Positions 43,745 through 52,364 of a stretch of DNA of 64,000 nucleotides are shown here, piece by piece. Position numbers and translations under genes: made by a program. The notes below the pieces were generated by a model that was not told where the DNA came from, did no database searches, and saw only the letters and a program-made list of their open reading frames with translations. The DNA lies in contig CAZOSF010000002.1 in the NCBI GenBank assembly GCA_964582415.1, forward strand, positions 1 to 64,000, in the 5' to 3' direction. Each line of letters starts with the position of its first letter. The first letter of the stretch is position 1. The DNA comes from CAZOSF01 sp964582415 (GTDB lineage: Bacteria > Bacteroidota > Bacteroidia > Flavobacteriales > Flavobacteriaceae).

Positions 43745-44370
43745 TCAGCTAGGACCTTTTCGGCTATCTGAATATCGGTTGACACACCTGAGCAGGTAAT
43801 TTTAATCCACCCTATTTCAGGAGCATACCAACGTTCATCACGACCAGGGAATTCAGCTCCATCAGGATTAATCGCATAAACCTGATTACCAATACATGAA
43901 AAAGTACCTGCTGGAACTTCTACTGAACTCGCATTCTCTTGCAGTTGGAAATAGATATTCCCCCAAGAATTCTCACTTTGAAGAATGGGATTGGAATCTT
44001 GGGAAGAGAATAGTATTTGGTGATCGGAATTGATGAGATAGCCTAATGAATCTCGAACGAATTGATACACTAAAGGTTCTTCCTGACACAACAGACAATC
44101 GCCATTTTCATCCGTGGTGGTGATTTTCAGTTTGAAAAAAGATTCGCCATTGATAGTCGTTTCATCCTCTACCAATATTTCCTCGGTGGCCCATTCCTCA
44201 ATAGGGTTTCCATCCGCATCGGTTCTATTCCATTGATATTTCCAATAATTACCAACACGAAGGGCATAAAAGCTATTTTCTTCTGTGTTATTGGATTGAG
44301 AATCATCGTTGGAGCAAGAATATAAAAAATGTGCGGACAGACTTAAAAAAAGCAATGCGTATAATTTCAT
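43723..44370 (-). CDS. Lipoprotein of unknown function
   Basis: A 215-residue lipoprotein with lipobox FLYSC (Cys about residue 19) followed by an Asp/Asn/Ser linker. The mature part (YALRVGNYWKYQWN, EEILVEDETTINGESFFKLKI, FSCIGNQVYAINPDG, GWIKITCSG) resembles predicted calycin-like or beta-barrel lipoproteins of Bacteroidota, but I cannot name the family. It overlaps the PaiB-like gene tail to tail by 22 nt. Confidence 0.72.
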   Translation of the reverse strand: MKLYALLFLSLSAHFLYSCSNDDSQSNNTEENSFYALRVGNYWKYQWNRTDADGNPIEEWATEEILVEDETTINGESFFKLKITTTDENGDCLLCQEEPLVYQFVRDSLGYLINSDHQILFSSQDSNPILQSENSWGNIYFQLQENASSVEVPAGTFSCIGNQVYAINPDGAEFPGRDERWYAPEIGWIKITCSGVSTDIQIAEKVLADYEFPLE

Positions 44371-44444
44371 GGTTGATGGTTTTAAGGTAAATAGGTAGAA
44401 ATTGGTATGCGCATGTTTTTTTTAAAAACGCCGTCATTCACCCT

Positions 44445-45800
44445 TTATTGTAATAAACCCTTAATTTCCTCTAAATCAAGTCCTCCGTAATTCCCACTAC
44501 TCATAAGCAAAAGGGAGGTATCCTTATAATCGCGTGAGATCAAATAATCTTTGAAGGCTTTGGGTTCCGTAAACACGATAAGGTCTTCCCGTTGAAATGC
44601 ATGGGCTATCTGTTCGTGGCTAATCGGGTCTAATTTTTTAATTTCGACGGCATGGGGAGAATAAAATACCACTGCGGTGTCGGCAGCGTCCAATGCCCCT
44701 CGATATTCCACCAAAAAAGCCGGATTCAAACTGCTATACGTATGCAATTCCAGACAAGCCAACAGTTCACGTTCCGGAAACTGTTGTTTTAGTGCTTCGG
44801 TTGTGGCCTTTACCTTACTGGGTGAGTGGGCAAAATCTTTATAGGCTATAGTATTGGAAGATTCAGCGATTTTCTCCAGACGTTTACTCGCCCCTTTAAA
44901 ACTGGCAATAGCCTCATAAAAGTCATCAGCATCCACGCCCATTAATTGGCAAATCCAACGGGCTCCTTCCAGATTATTCAAATTATGTTTTCCAAAGACT
45001 TCGATTGGCATGGGGCCTTCGGGAGTTTCCAAATGAGTTTCCCCTTCAACCACCTCATACTCTGGAGTGGTATAGGGATAGCGCTTAATAGCCTTGGTAG
45101 AAGCGGCGGCCACTTTCCGAAGCGCTTCATCCTCTTCATTGTAGACCAAGGCTCCTCCATCGGTTATCTTATCAATGAAAATTGAAAATTGTTCTACATA
45201 ATTTTCAAAAGTGGGGAATACGTTAATATGGTCCCAAGCTATCCCACTTAATAAGGCAATATTTGGTTTGTAGAGATGAAATTTTGGGCGCCTATCGATG
45301 GGAGAAGAAAGGTATTCATCCCCTTCCAGAACCATAAAATCGTTCTCTTCCGTTAGATGCACCATTGTATCGAAACCTTCCAATTGGGCACCTACCATAT
45401 AATCGACTTCTCGGTCGTGATAATGCATCACATGAAGAATCATGGAGGTAATGGTAGTTTTACCGTGAGACCCTCCTATAACCACCCTTGTCTTGTTCTT
45501 GGAATGTTCGTACAGAAATTCAGGATAGGAATAGATGGGCAGCCCCAACTCCTGTGCCTTCAACAATTCCGGATTATCTGCTTTTGCGTGCATTCCTAAA
45601 ATCACTACTTCCAAATCGGAAGTGATTTTCTCTGGAAACCACCCATAACTTTGTGGCAACAATCCTTTGGCTGCCAAGCGCGATTTCGAGGGATCGAATA
45701 TTTCGTCATCGCTACCCGTGACAACATCCCCCTTTTCATGAAGGGCTAAGGCCAAATTGTGCATGGCACTTCCGCCAATGGCAATAAAATGAACTCTCAT
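44445..45800 (-). CDS. mpl: Mur ligase of the Mpl type (UDP-MurNAc:peptide ligase)
   Basis: Predicted to attach recovered murein peptide to UDP-N-acetylmuramate in peptidoglycan recycling. It has 451 residues. The N-terminal Rossmann region (MRVHFIAIGGSAMHNLALALH) is followed by the ATP loop GGSHGKTT (109-116), central-domain phrases VLEGDEYLSSP and GIAWDHINVFPTFENY, and the C-terminal KDFAHSPSKVKATTEAL. The GG...H form of the N-terminus and DEYL separate it from MurC. It ends about 70 nt before the next minus-strand gene. Confidence 0.88.
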   Translation of the reverse strand: MRVHFIAIGGSAMHNLALALHEKGDVVTGSDDEIFDPSKSRLAAKGLLPQSYGWFPEKITSDLEVVILGMHAKADNPELLKAQELGLPIYSYPEFLYEHSKNKTRVVIGGSHGKTTITSMILHVMHYHDREVDYMVGAQLEGFDTMVHLTEENDFMVLEGDEYLSSPIDRRPKFHLYKPNIALLSGIAWDHINVFPTFENYVEQFSIFIDKITDGGALVYNEEDEALRKVAAASTKAIKRYPYTTPEYEVVEGETHLETPEGPMPIEVFGKHNLNNLEGARWICQLMGVDADDFYEAIASFKGASKRLEKIAESSNTIAYKDFAHSPSKVKATTEALKQQFPERELLACLELHTYSSLNPAFLVEYRGALDAADTAVVFYSPHAVEIKKLDPISHEQIAHAFQREDLIVFTEPKAFKDYLISRDYKDTSLLLMSSGNYGGLDLEEIKGLLQ

Positions 45801-45835
45801 ATACTCAAAAGACTAAAAGGACTAAGATATAAAAT

Positions 45836-45856
45836 ACCCCATCAAATGAAGGGGGT
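45836..45856 (-). terminator. Weak terminator candidate after the TPR gene
   Basis: ACCCC (45836-45840) and GGGGT (45852-45856) can pair around an 11-nt loop; on the minus strand ATTTTATA follows. The stem is short, so termination is uncertain. Confidence 0.3.
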
Positions 45857-45866
45857 TTGGAGGGTT

Positions 45867-46820
45867 TTATAAAGCTAAAATCAATTTCTTTTCAGAGAGG
45901 GCCTCCTGAAAATCCGGTCGACTTTCCAGGGCTTTGCCAATCCAACTGAGTGCCTTTGACTTCTGTCCCAAGTTTTTATAAATCTGAGCCATACGGTAAT
46001 AGGCCCAATCCAAGGGAACTCCATCCCGAACCGTATAATTTTTGATATAGGCATTCAGGCACTGAATCCCAAGGTCCGACTCAAGATTGTATTGTGCCGC
46101 AATTTTTCCAATTTGGTAATTTAATTTGTTTCGTTTGTGGATCCTCAGCGATTTGGAGGCGTTTTCAATGGCCTCCTTTGGCCTATCGTTTTTTTCATAC
46201 AAATCGGTAAGTTTTTCATAGGTATGCGGTGAACCACCTACCCCAATTGCCTTTTTATAATAGCTTTCTGCATCCTTTGGACGATTCGAATACTCGGCAA
46301 TATAACCTAAAGACAAATATCCATCAACAGGTGAAATCTTCAGCAAGGCTTTTGCATATTGAATTGCCTTTTCTTCACTTCCACCTACAATCCCAGGCAA
46401 TTGAATATAGAATTCCACCAAAGCCCAATGTGCTTCTATATGATTGGGATCCAACGCCACGGCTTTTTCAAAATGCTTACGAATATCACCTATATAACCT
46501 AAGGCTCGAATCTTGCTTACCTCAAGGGCCTTCATACCCATCACACCGCCATATTTAAAATGATAGTTGGCGTTGTTTTCGTTTTCCTCCACCAACATGC
46601 CGTAGTATTTCATGGCCGTATCCCAATCTTTCGAAAATCCAGCAATGTCACCAAGATATTCCAGGGTTTTTTCATGCTTTGGAAATTCGCTAAGGTGCTT
46701 TTGAAAGTAAATACCCGCCCATTCGTACTGCGCTTCCTCAAAAAGCATTTTGCCTTTTTCGAAGGAGGACTGTGCGAGGGTGAACACAGGAAAAAATAAA
46801 ATCCAAAGTAGGTTTTTCAT
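45867..46820 (-). CDS. Exported tetratricopeptide-repeat protein
   Basis: A 317-residue protein from the ATG at 46820 (MKNLLWILFFPVFTLAQ signal peptide); the frame runs upstream to 46850 without a signal there. About eight TPR-like helical pairs span the mature protein (FEKGKMLFEEAQYEWAGIYF, HYKFG-type repeats, AESYYKKAIGVGGSPHTYEKL, LDWAYYRMAQIYKNLG). It is probably a periplasmic scaffold for protein contacts. It lies 34 nt after the DUF4136 lipoprotein gene and may share its transcript. Confidence 0.85.
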   Translation of the reverse strand: MKNLLWILFFPVFTLAQSSFEKGKMLFEEAQYEWAGIYFQKHLSEFPKHEKTLEYLGDIAGFSKDWDTAMKYYGMLVEENENNANYHFKYGGVMGMKALEVSKIRALGYIGDIRKHFEKAVALDPNHIEAHWALVEFYIQLPGIVGGSEEKAIQYAKALLKISPVDGYLSLGYIAEYSNRPKDAESYYKKAIGVGGSPHTYEKLTDLYEKNDRPKEAIENASKSLRIHKRNKLNYQIGKIAAQYNLESDLGIQCLNAYIKNYTVRDGVPLDWAYYRMAQIYKNLGQKSKALSWIGKALESRPDFQEALSEKKLILAL

Positions 46821-46854
46821 GGTATTTTGCAAAGTAACTTCTAAAACCACCTAA

Positions 46855-47373
46855 TTATTGGGCATTGGGAGGAAATTTTTTTAGGATGGCAGACAATACC
46901 TTCAAATAATGTGCATCCATTTGTTCCGCTGTGGCTTGTTCTGGGTAAGCTTGTTCCAATACCCCTTGCCAAATCAAATTATCCTGTTGAACATCGATGA
47001 TGTCTAAGGTGAACTTTTGATCGATGGTATTCCCACCAATAGGAATCCCCCCACTGATACCGACCCCCCCATTCCGGCCGCCACTTCCTATACCAATTCC
47101 TATAGTGCTCCTACTGGCACCAACACGCTCCTTTGCATAAAAATTGATAAATAATTGCGGTGTTTCCGATTTACGAAATCCCTTTTCCTGTAAGAGGCTA
47201 TCGGCAATTCGCAGGATGCGCTTATCATCCAATTCGCTTAGGCCTGAAGATAGGGTGGGATATAAAGCATAGGTTGCATACTCCGAAAAAGAGGTAGTTG
47301 GGTCATAATCCACCACGACTGCAGCACCACAGGAGAAAAAGAGAGGAACCACAAAAACCAAAAGCCATTTCAT
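46855..47373 (-). CDS. DUF4136 lipoprotein
   Basis: A 172-residue lipoprotein starting at the ATG at 47373 (MKWLLVFVVPLFFSC lipobox). The DUF4136 pattern is clear: VDYDPTTSFSEYATYALYP, a central Gly-rich loop (IGIGIGSGGRNGGVGISGG), TLDIIDVQQDNLIWQGVLEQ and a C-terminal KVLSAILKKFPP. Members are outer-membrane-linked lipoproteins of unknown role. Confidence 0.88.
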   Translation of the reverse strand: MKWLLVFVVPLFFSCGAAVVVDYDPTTSFSEYATYALYPTLSSGLSELDDKRILRIADSLLQEKGFRKSETPQLFINFYAKERVGASRSTIGIGIGSGGRNGGVGISGGIPIGGNTIDQKFTLDIIDVQQDNLIWQGVLEQAYPEQATAEQMDAHYLKVLSAILKKFPPNAQ

Positions 47374-47418
47374 AGTACGAAAATACGAAATCATAGAACA
47401 TTGAATTCTACGAAAGGC

Positions 47419-48798
47419 CTATTGTTTCACGATTTGCCTTACTACAATTCCTTTGTCAAATTTGATTTTAACGAAATAAATCCCGGCAGAAAGACTTCCA
47501 AGAGAAATCTCCTTTCGATTGGATGTGCGTATCAGGCTTCCCAAATTTGAGAAAACTTCAATTCCCTGAAAATCAAATTCAGAAGGAAACTCAACTGTGA
47601 ATCGATCAGAAACAGGATTAGGATAAAGCTCGATTTGGCTTTCCAGTTCGAAGGTGTCAACTGCGAGTATACACAATGCCGCCACCTGCTGTTCCGAATA
47701 ACAACCGCCTCCGTTCAACTCTACTTGATCGTATACATCCTGATCAAAAACGGCCGCGCAAATCAATGGGTAGTCACAGGTTTCAAGGCTGGAATTTCCA
47801 TACACAATCACTTCATTCATACCTTCGGCAGGTAAATCCCCAATGGCGGAAATATCACTTAAGTTGGGATTGTTTACCAAGTAGACACTTTCTTGAATGG
47901 AAGTAAGATTTTCCAATCCATCCAAACTTGTTATGCCTTCACACTCATAAATATCCAATCCGCTAACGGTGGTAAGATTTTGAAAAACCGACAAATCGGT
48001 GACCTCTGGCACGAATCCTAATCTTAGGATTCCAGTAACTTCTTGAAGGTTATGCAATCCTTGCAAAGACGAAATAGACGAACAATCTAGTATGACGACA
48101 TCCTCTACGGAGGAAATATTACTCAATGCAGAAATATCGGTGAGATTGGGATGATTCACCAAAAAGATGTCCCCACCAATTTGCGTAAGATTGGACAGGG
48201 GATCGAAATCGGTTAACAAATCATTGGCAATAAACATATCCTCCGTAATGGAAGTAAGATTCTGAAGTCCATCAAGTGTGGTCAATGGATTTCCTGCAAT
48301 GCTTAGGGATACAAGAGAATTGATATCACTTAGCTCTGTAATATCCACCAAACTGAAATTCTGAAATATGTTCAAACGATTCACTGAATTTAAACTGGTA
48401 GCGCCATCCAAAGAAGTCAAGGATTGATTGAACCAAACATTGATTTCATCGACGCTTTGCAATGAACTCAATCCAGACAAATCGGTAATCTCGTTATTAA
48501 AACCAATCGACAAATGATCTGTAGCGACCAAATTGCTTAAATCGGACAAATCGGTTACCTCTGTGTACATAATGTAGAAGTTCTGTGCATGCGTGATTTG
48601 AGAAAGACCCGACAAACTGGAAATCACACTAAGCTCACCGTTCACCCGCAATTCATGGGTTAATTCGGTACAGTTGGGATAATCGATGATGAAAGCATCC
48701 ACTTCGGCCTGAGTAGAAAGTTCTACAGGTCCAGGGGGACATTGTGCCCAAAAAATGCTTGGGGCACAAAAAACGAATAAGAGTAGAAATTTTTTCAT
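47419..48798 (-). CDS. Leucine-rich T9SS-secreted protein
   Basis: A 459-residue exported protein with a signal peptide (MKKFLLLFVFCAPSIFWAQ). Residues about 45-340 are leucine-rich repeats of the receptor L-domain type (repeated patterns such as LTDLSGLSSLQSVDE and LTTLDGLQNLTSITE). The C-terminal ~75 residues are a type A T9SS sorting domain (IELYPNPVSDRFTVEF, SNLGSLIRT, AGIYFVKIKFDKG). It is probably a surface binding protein or adhesin; no partner is encoded nearby. Confidence 0.85.
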   Translation of the reverse strand: MKKFLLLFVFCAPSIFWAQCPPGPVELSTQAEVDAFIIDYPNCTELTHELRVNGELSVISSLSGLSQITHAQNFYIMYTEVTDLSDLSNLVATDHLSIGFNNEITDLSGLSSLQSVDEINVWFNQSLTSLDGATSLNSVNRLNIFQNFSLVDITELSDINSLVSLSIAGNPLTTLDGLQNLTSITEDMFIANDLLTDFDPLSNLTQIGGDIFLVNHPNLTDISALSNISSVEDVVILDCSSISSLQGLHNLQEVTGILRLGFVPEVTDLSVFQNLTTVSGLDIYECEGITSLDGLENLTSIQESVYLVNNPNLSDISAIGDLPAEGMNEVIVYGNSSLETCDYPLICAAVFDQDVYDQVELNGGGCYSEQQVAALCILAVDTFELESQIELYPNPVSDRFTVEFPSEFDFQGIEVFSNLGSLIRTSNRKEISLGSLSAGIYFVKIKFDKGIVVRQIVKQ

Positions 48799-48887
48799 AG
48801 CTGGTTTTTTCAGTAAGATAATAAAAAAACCATTTTGAAAATCAATTCCTTTTCCTAATGCCTTAAACTAGAGTCTGATAACGTAAA

Positions 48888-49910
48888 TTAATAGATAGAT
48901 TCGTCTGCAGAAACATTGAGCATCTTCCAGAGTTGATCTTTCAGTTGGGTGAGTCCTTGTTGGGCTACGGAAGAGATGAAAAGATAGGGAATCCCTTGAA
49001 ATTCTTGGTCTAATTCGGTCTTCATTTCTGCCTTTAATTCTTCATCAAGCATATCGCTTTTGGAAATAGCTACCAAGCGTTGCTTATCCAACAATTCTGG
49101 ATTATACCGCCTCAATTCGTCCAAAAGTATATCGTATTGCTTGCGAATATCTGGGGCATCGGCCGGTACTAAAAAAAGTAATACTGAATTTCGTTCGATA
49201 TGTCTCAAGAAATAATGACCGAGACCTTTTCCTTCGGCTGCCCCTTCAATGATTCCAGGAATATCGGCCATTACGAACGTTTGAAAGTCTCGGTATGGCA
49301 CTATTCCCAAATTGGGTTTTAGGGTAGTAAACTCGTAATCAGCAATTTTTGGTTTGGCTGCCGTAATTACTGAAAGCAATGTCGATTTTCCAGCATTTGG
49401 AAAGCCCACCAAACCTACGTCCGCCAAAATTTTTAATTCGATGGTAATGTTTTTCTCCTCCCCTGGCAAACCGGGTTGAGCGTATCTCGGCGTTTGATTG
49501 GTGGCTGTTTTAAAATGGGCATTCCCCATTCCTCCTTTTCCACCTTTGGCGACAATGTATTCTTGTCCCTCTTCTGTAATTTCCTTAAGGGTTGCTCCTG
49601 TATCGGTATCCTTAATCACAGTGCCCAAAGGCACTTCAATATAAACATCCTCCCCATCGGCACCCGTACTGGTTTGTTTTCCTCCTGACGCTCCATGGCC
49701 TGCATTAAAATGCCGTTTGAATTTCAGGTGATACAAAGTCCACATATTTTTGTTGGCCTTAACAATCACGTGACCACCTCGGCCACCATCTCCACCGTCG
49801 GGACCTCCTTTAGGAACATATTTCTCCCGCCGAAGGTGTGCACTTCCCTGCCCTCCTTTTCCGGAGGCCACATGCACTTTTACGTAGTCAACAAAATTTC
49901 CTTCGGTCAT
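48888..49910 (-). CDS. obgE: Obg-family GTPase ObgE/CgtA
   Basis: Essential GTPase acting in 50S ribosome maturation and stringent-response links. It has 340 residues. The Gly-rich OBG domain (KVHVASGKGGQGSAHLRREK, GGDGGRGGHVIV, GKGGMGNAHFKT) is followed by the G domain with G1 GFPNAGKSTLL, G3 DIPGIIEGA and G4 SKSD. The C-terminal OCT domain of some homologues is absent, normal for this group as far as I know. It lies 12 nt after adk and is probably co-transcribed. Confidence 0.96.
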   Translation of the reverse strand: MTEGNFVDYVKVHVASGKGGQGSAHLRREKYVPKGGPDGGDGGRGGHVIVKANKNMWTLYHLKFKRHFNAGHGASGGKQTSTGADGEDVYIEVPLGTVIKDTDTGATLKEITEEGQEYIVAKGGKGGMGNAHFKTATNQTPRYAQPGLPGEEKNITIELKILADVGLVGFPNAGKSTLLSVITAAKPKIADYEFTTLKPNLGIVPYRDFQTFVMADIPGIIEGAAEGKGLGHYFLRHIERNSVLLFLVPADAPDIRKQYDILLDELRRYNPELLDKQRLVAISKSDMLDEELKAEMKTELDQEFQGIPYLFISSVAQQGLTQLKDQLWKMLNVSADESIY

Positions 49911-49922
49911 GGAAACAATTTT

Positions 49923-50495
49923 TTATAGTGTATCGATAACAGCACTCAAGCGATCGGTAATTTGTTGGATACTTCCAACCCCGTCAACACCGTAATATTT
50001 TTTCTGTCCTTGGTAGAATTCCTTTAAGATATCTGTTTTGCGATAGTATTCAGCAATCCGTTCACGAATTACTGCTTCATCAGCATCATCAGCTCTCCCA
50101 CTTACTTTACCGCGCTCCAATAAACGTCCCACCAATACCTCATCTTCCACTTCCAAAGCTACCATCGCATTGATTTGGGTGTTCATTTCCCGCATCAATT
50201 CATCCAGTGCTACCGCCTGTGCTTCGGTACGGGGAAACCCGTCAAAAATAAATCCGTTAGCCTCTGGATTCTTCTCTACTTCGGCACGAAGCATATCAAT
50301 GGTCACCTCGTCCGGCACCAAATGCCCTTTGTCCATATACGATTTGGCCAAGGTCCCTAATGCGGTTTCATTCTTAATGTTGAAACGGAAAACATCTCCG
50401 GTTGAGATGTGTACCAGTTGGTATTTTTCCTTTAAGATATCTGCTTGGGTTCCTTTACCGGCCCCAGGAGGGCCAAATAGCACGATGTTTTTCAT
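49923..50495 (-). CDS. adk: Adenylate kinase, short-LID form
   Basis: Converts ATP and AMP to two ADP. It has 190 residues with the P-loop FGPPGAGKGTQ, HISTGDVFR, DGFPRTEAQA, and the short lid (GRLLERGKVSGRADDADE) without zinc-binding Cys. It leads an adk-obgE transcript and has a perfect -7 box (50544-50551). In many bacteria adk is in the spc operon; here it is separate. Confidence 0.96.
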   Translation of the reverse strand: MKNIVLFGPPGAGKGTQADILKEKYQLVHISTGDVFRFNIKNETALGTLAKSYMDKGHLVPDEVTIDMLRAEVEKNPEANGFIFDGFPRTEAQAVALDELMREMNTQINAMVALEVEDEVLVGRLLERGKVSGRADDADEAVIRERIAEYYRKTDILKEFYQGQKKYYGVDGVGSIQQITDRLSAVIDTL

Positions 50496-50543
50496 GAATG
50501 TTATTTTCTATAGTATATCGAATCGAATTTTACTCTGCGGTTG

Positions 50544-50551
50544 CAAAGATA
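50544..50551 (-). promoter_or_regulatory. -7 box of adk-obgE
   Basis: TATCTTTG on the minus strand, a perfect TAnnTTTG, 48 nt before the adk ATG. No TTTG is present at the expected -33 spacing. Confidence 0.5.
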
Positions 50552-50652
50552 CCTATTTCCAACGATTTAATCGGACGGAACTTATATCGAATTAATGAGC
50601 ATCGATGTTTTCGGCCCACTATATTTTTCTGTGAGCATTTCAGGGAAGATTG

Positions 50653-50660
50653 TACCTTTG
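50653..50660 (+). promoter_or_regulatory. -7 box of purK, almost touching the start codon
   Basis: TACCTTTG, a perfect TAnnTTTG, ends only 4 nt before the purK ATG at 50665. Transcription beginning 5-8 nt after the box would give a leaderless or nearly leaderless mRNA. No clear -33 TTTG is seen. Confidence 0.5.
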
Positions 50661-50664
50661 CCCT

Positions 50665-51822
50665 ATGGAAAACTATTTCTCTTCCAACTTTACATTAGGA
50701 ATTCTCGGTGGGGGTCAATTGGGCAAAATGATGCTCTACGATACCCGAAAATTCGATATCAAAACCCATGTTTTAGACCCAAGTGCGGAAGCACCCTGTA
50801 GGATTGCCTGTGATTACTTCGAGCAGGGAGACCTAATGGACTTCGAGACGGTTTATCGTTTTGGAAAAAAAGTAGACGTTCTTACCTTCGAAATTGAAGG
50901 GGTGAATGTAGATGCCCTTGAAAAACTGGCATCGGAAGGCATTACGGTATACCCTGCTCCCGAAACCCTTCGAATCATTCAAGACAAGGGAACACAAAAA
51001 ACCTTTTACGATCAACATAAAATACCTACCGCACCTTTTACATTGTTTGCCACCAAAACAGATTTAATTGATGCTTACAAAGCTGGGAAGCTGGAACTTC
51101 CTTTTGTTTGGAAAAGCAGAACGGGTGGTTATGACGGTCGTGGGGTTCAGGTTATTCGAGACGAAGAAGAGCTAACCTTTATTCCGCATGCTCCTTGTAT
51201 TGCGGAATCCATGGTGCCTTTCAAAAATGAGTTGGCCGTGATTGTAGCACGAAACCCAAAAGGAGAAGTGAAGACCTATCCTGTGGTTGAAATGGAATTT
51301 CATCCTGAAGCCAATCAGGTGGAATACGTTATTTGCCCGGCTAGAATTTCGGATGAAGTAGCGCAAAAAGCAAGACAAGTAGCAGAAAAAGTGTCGAACG
51401 CATTTCAACATGTTGGGTTGTTGGCGGTGGAGATGTTTCAAACCAGGGAAGACGATATTTTGGTAAACGAAGTGGCCCCGAGACCTCACAACAGTGGCCA
51501 CTACAGCATTGAGGCAAGTTATACCAATCAGTTCGAGCAACACCTTCGCGCAATATTAAACCTACCATTAGGAAAAACAGATAGTAAGGTTGGTGGAATT
51601 ATGGTAAATTTGGTGGGCGCTGAAAGATTTGAGGGCGATGTGGTCTATGAAAATATTGAGAAAATCATGGATATGGAAGGGGTGACTCCCCATATCTATG
51701 GCAAAAAACAAACCCGTCCATTTCGGAAGATGGGACATGTAACGATCGTGCACGAGAAAATCGAAATGGCGCGAAAAATTGCAGAAGAAGTTAAAAATAC
51801 CATTCGCGTAATCAGTAAATAA
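50665..51822 (+). CDS. purK: N5-carboxyaminoimidazole ribonucleotide synthase
   Basis: ATP-grasp enzyme that carboxylates AIR to N5-CAIR in purine synthesis. From the ATG at 50665 it has 385 residues. An in-frame TTG at 50650 lies before or inside the promoter box and is unlikely. Visible: LGILGGGQLGKMMLYD, FVWKSRTGGYDGRGVQVI, and the ATP-grasp metal end VNEVAPRPHNSGHYS. It is followed by purE after 7 nt, forming the usual purKE pair. The gene begins divergently from adk. Confidence 0.96.
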   Translation: MENYFSSNFTLGILGGGQLGKMMLYDTRKFDIKTHVLDPSAEAPCRIACDYFEQGDLMDFETVYRFGKKVDVLTFEIEGVNVDALEKLASEGITVYPAPETLRIIQDKGTQKTFYDQHKIPTAPFTLFATKTDLIDAYKAGKLELPFVWKSRTGGYDGRGVQVIRDEEELTFIPHAPCIAESMVPFKNELAVIVARNPKGEVKTYPVVEMEFHPEANQVEYVICPARISDEVAQKARQVAEKVSNAFQHVGLLAVEMFQTREDDILVNEVAPRPHNSGHYSIEASYTNQFEQHLRAILNLPLGKTDSKVGGIMVNLVGAERFEGDVVYENIEKIMDMEGVTPHIYGKKQTRPFRKMGHVTIVHEKIEMARKIAEEVKNTIRVISK

Positions 51823-51829
51823 AAAGGTT

Positions 51830-52315
51830 ATGAACAAAGTTGGGGTTATCATGGGAAGTACGAGCGACTTACCCGTTATGCAAGAAGCCATTGATGTGTT
51901 AAAGGAATTGGGCATTGCTGTTGAAGTTGATATTGTTTCGGCCCATCGTACTCCGGAAAAAATGTTCGATTACGGTAAAAATGCCCATCTCAGAGGTATT
52001 CAAGTGATTGTTGCAGGAGCTGGTGGGGCCGCACATTTACCAGGAATGATTGCCTCCCTTTCTCCATTACCTGTTGTGGGTGTTCCAGTAAAATCGAGTA
52101 ATTCCATCGATGGTTGGGATTCTATCCTTTCCATTTTACAAATGCCCGGAGGCGTCCCAGTAGCAACAGTGGCCCTGAATGGTGCCAAAAATGCAGGCAT
52201 ATTGGCAGCACAAATAATTGGATCTTCTAATTCCGAAATTCAAAATAATATCATCGCCTATAAAGAGGGCTTGAAAGCAAAGGTAGAAGCTGGCGCTCGG
52301 GACCTTAAAAGATAA
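51830..52315 (+). CDS. purE: N5-CAIR mutase, class I PurE
   Basis: Moves the carboxyl group from N5-CAIR to give CAIR, the step after PurK. It has 161 residues: GVIMGSTSDLPVMQEA, the catalytic region VSAHRTPEKMFDY, VAGAGGAAHLPGMIAS and IDGWDSILSILQMPGGVPVAT. It lies 7 nt after purK. Confidence 0.97.
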   Translation: MNKVGVIMGSTSDLPVMQEAIDVLKELGIAVEVDIVSAHRTPEKMFDYGKNAHLRGIQVIVAGAGGAAHLPGMIASLSPLPVVGVPVKSSNSIDGWDSILSILQMPGGVPVATVALNGAKNAGILAAQIIGSSNSEIQNNIIAYKEGLKAKVEAGARDLKR

Positions 52316-52364
52316 TCCCATCCCCAAAGTAAAATAATCGTGTAAATTCCAAAAAATGCATGCT

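Noticed and set aside
47419..48798. The repeats at 47500-48600 as a DNA-level repeat array
   Set aside because: The periodicity comes from leucine-rich repeats in the protein; nucleotide units are too divergent for CRISPR or tandem-repeat arrays.
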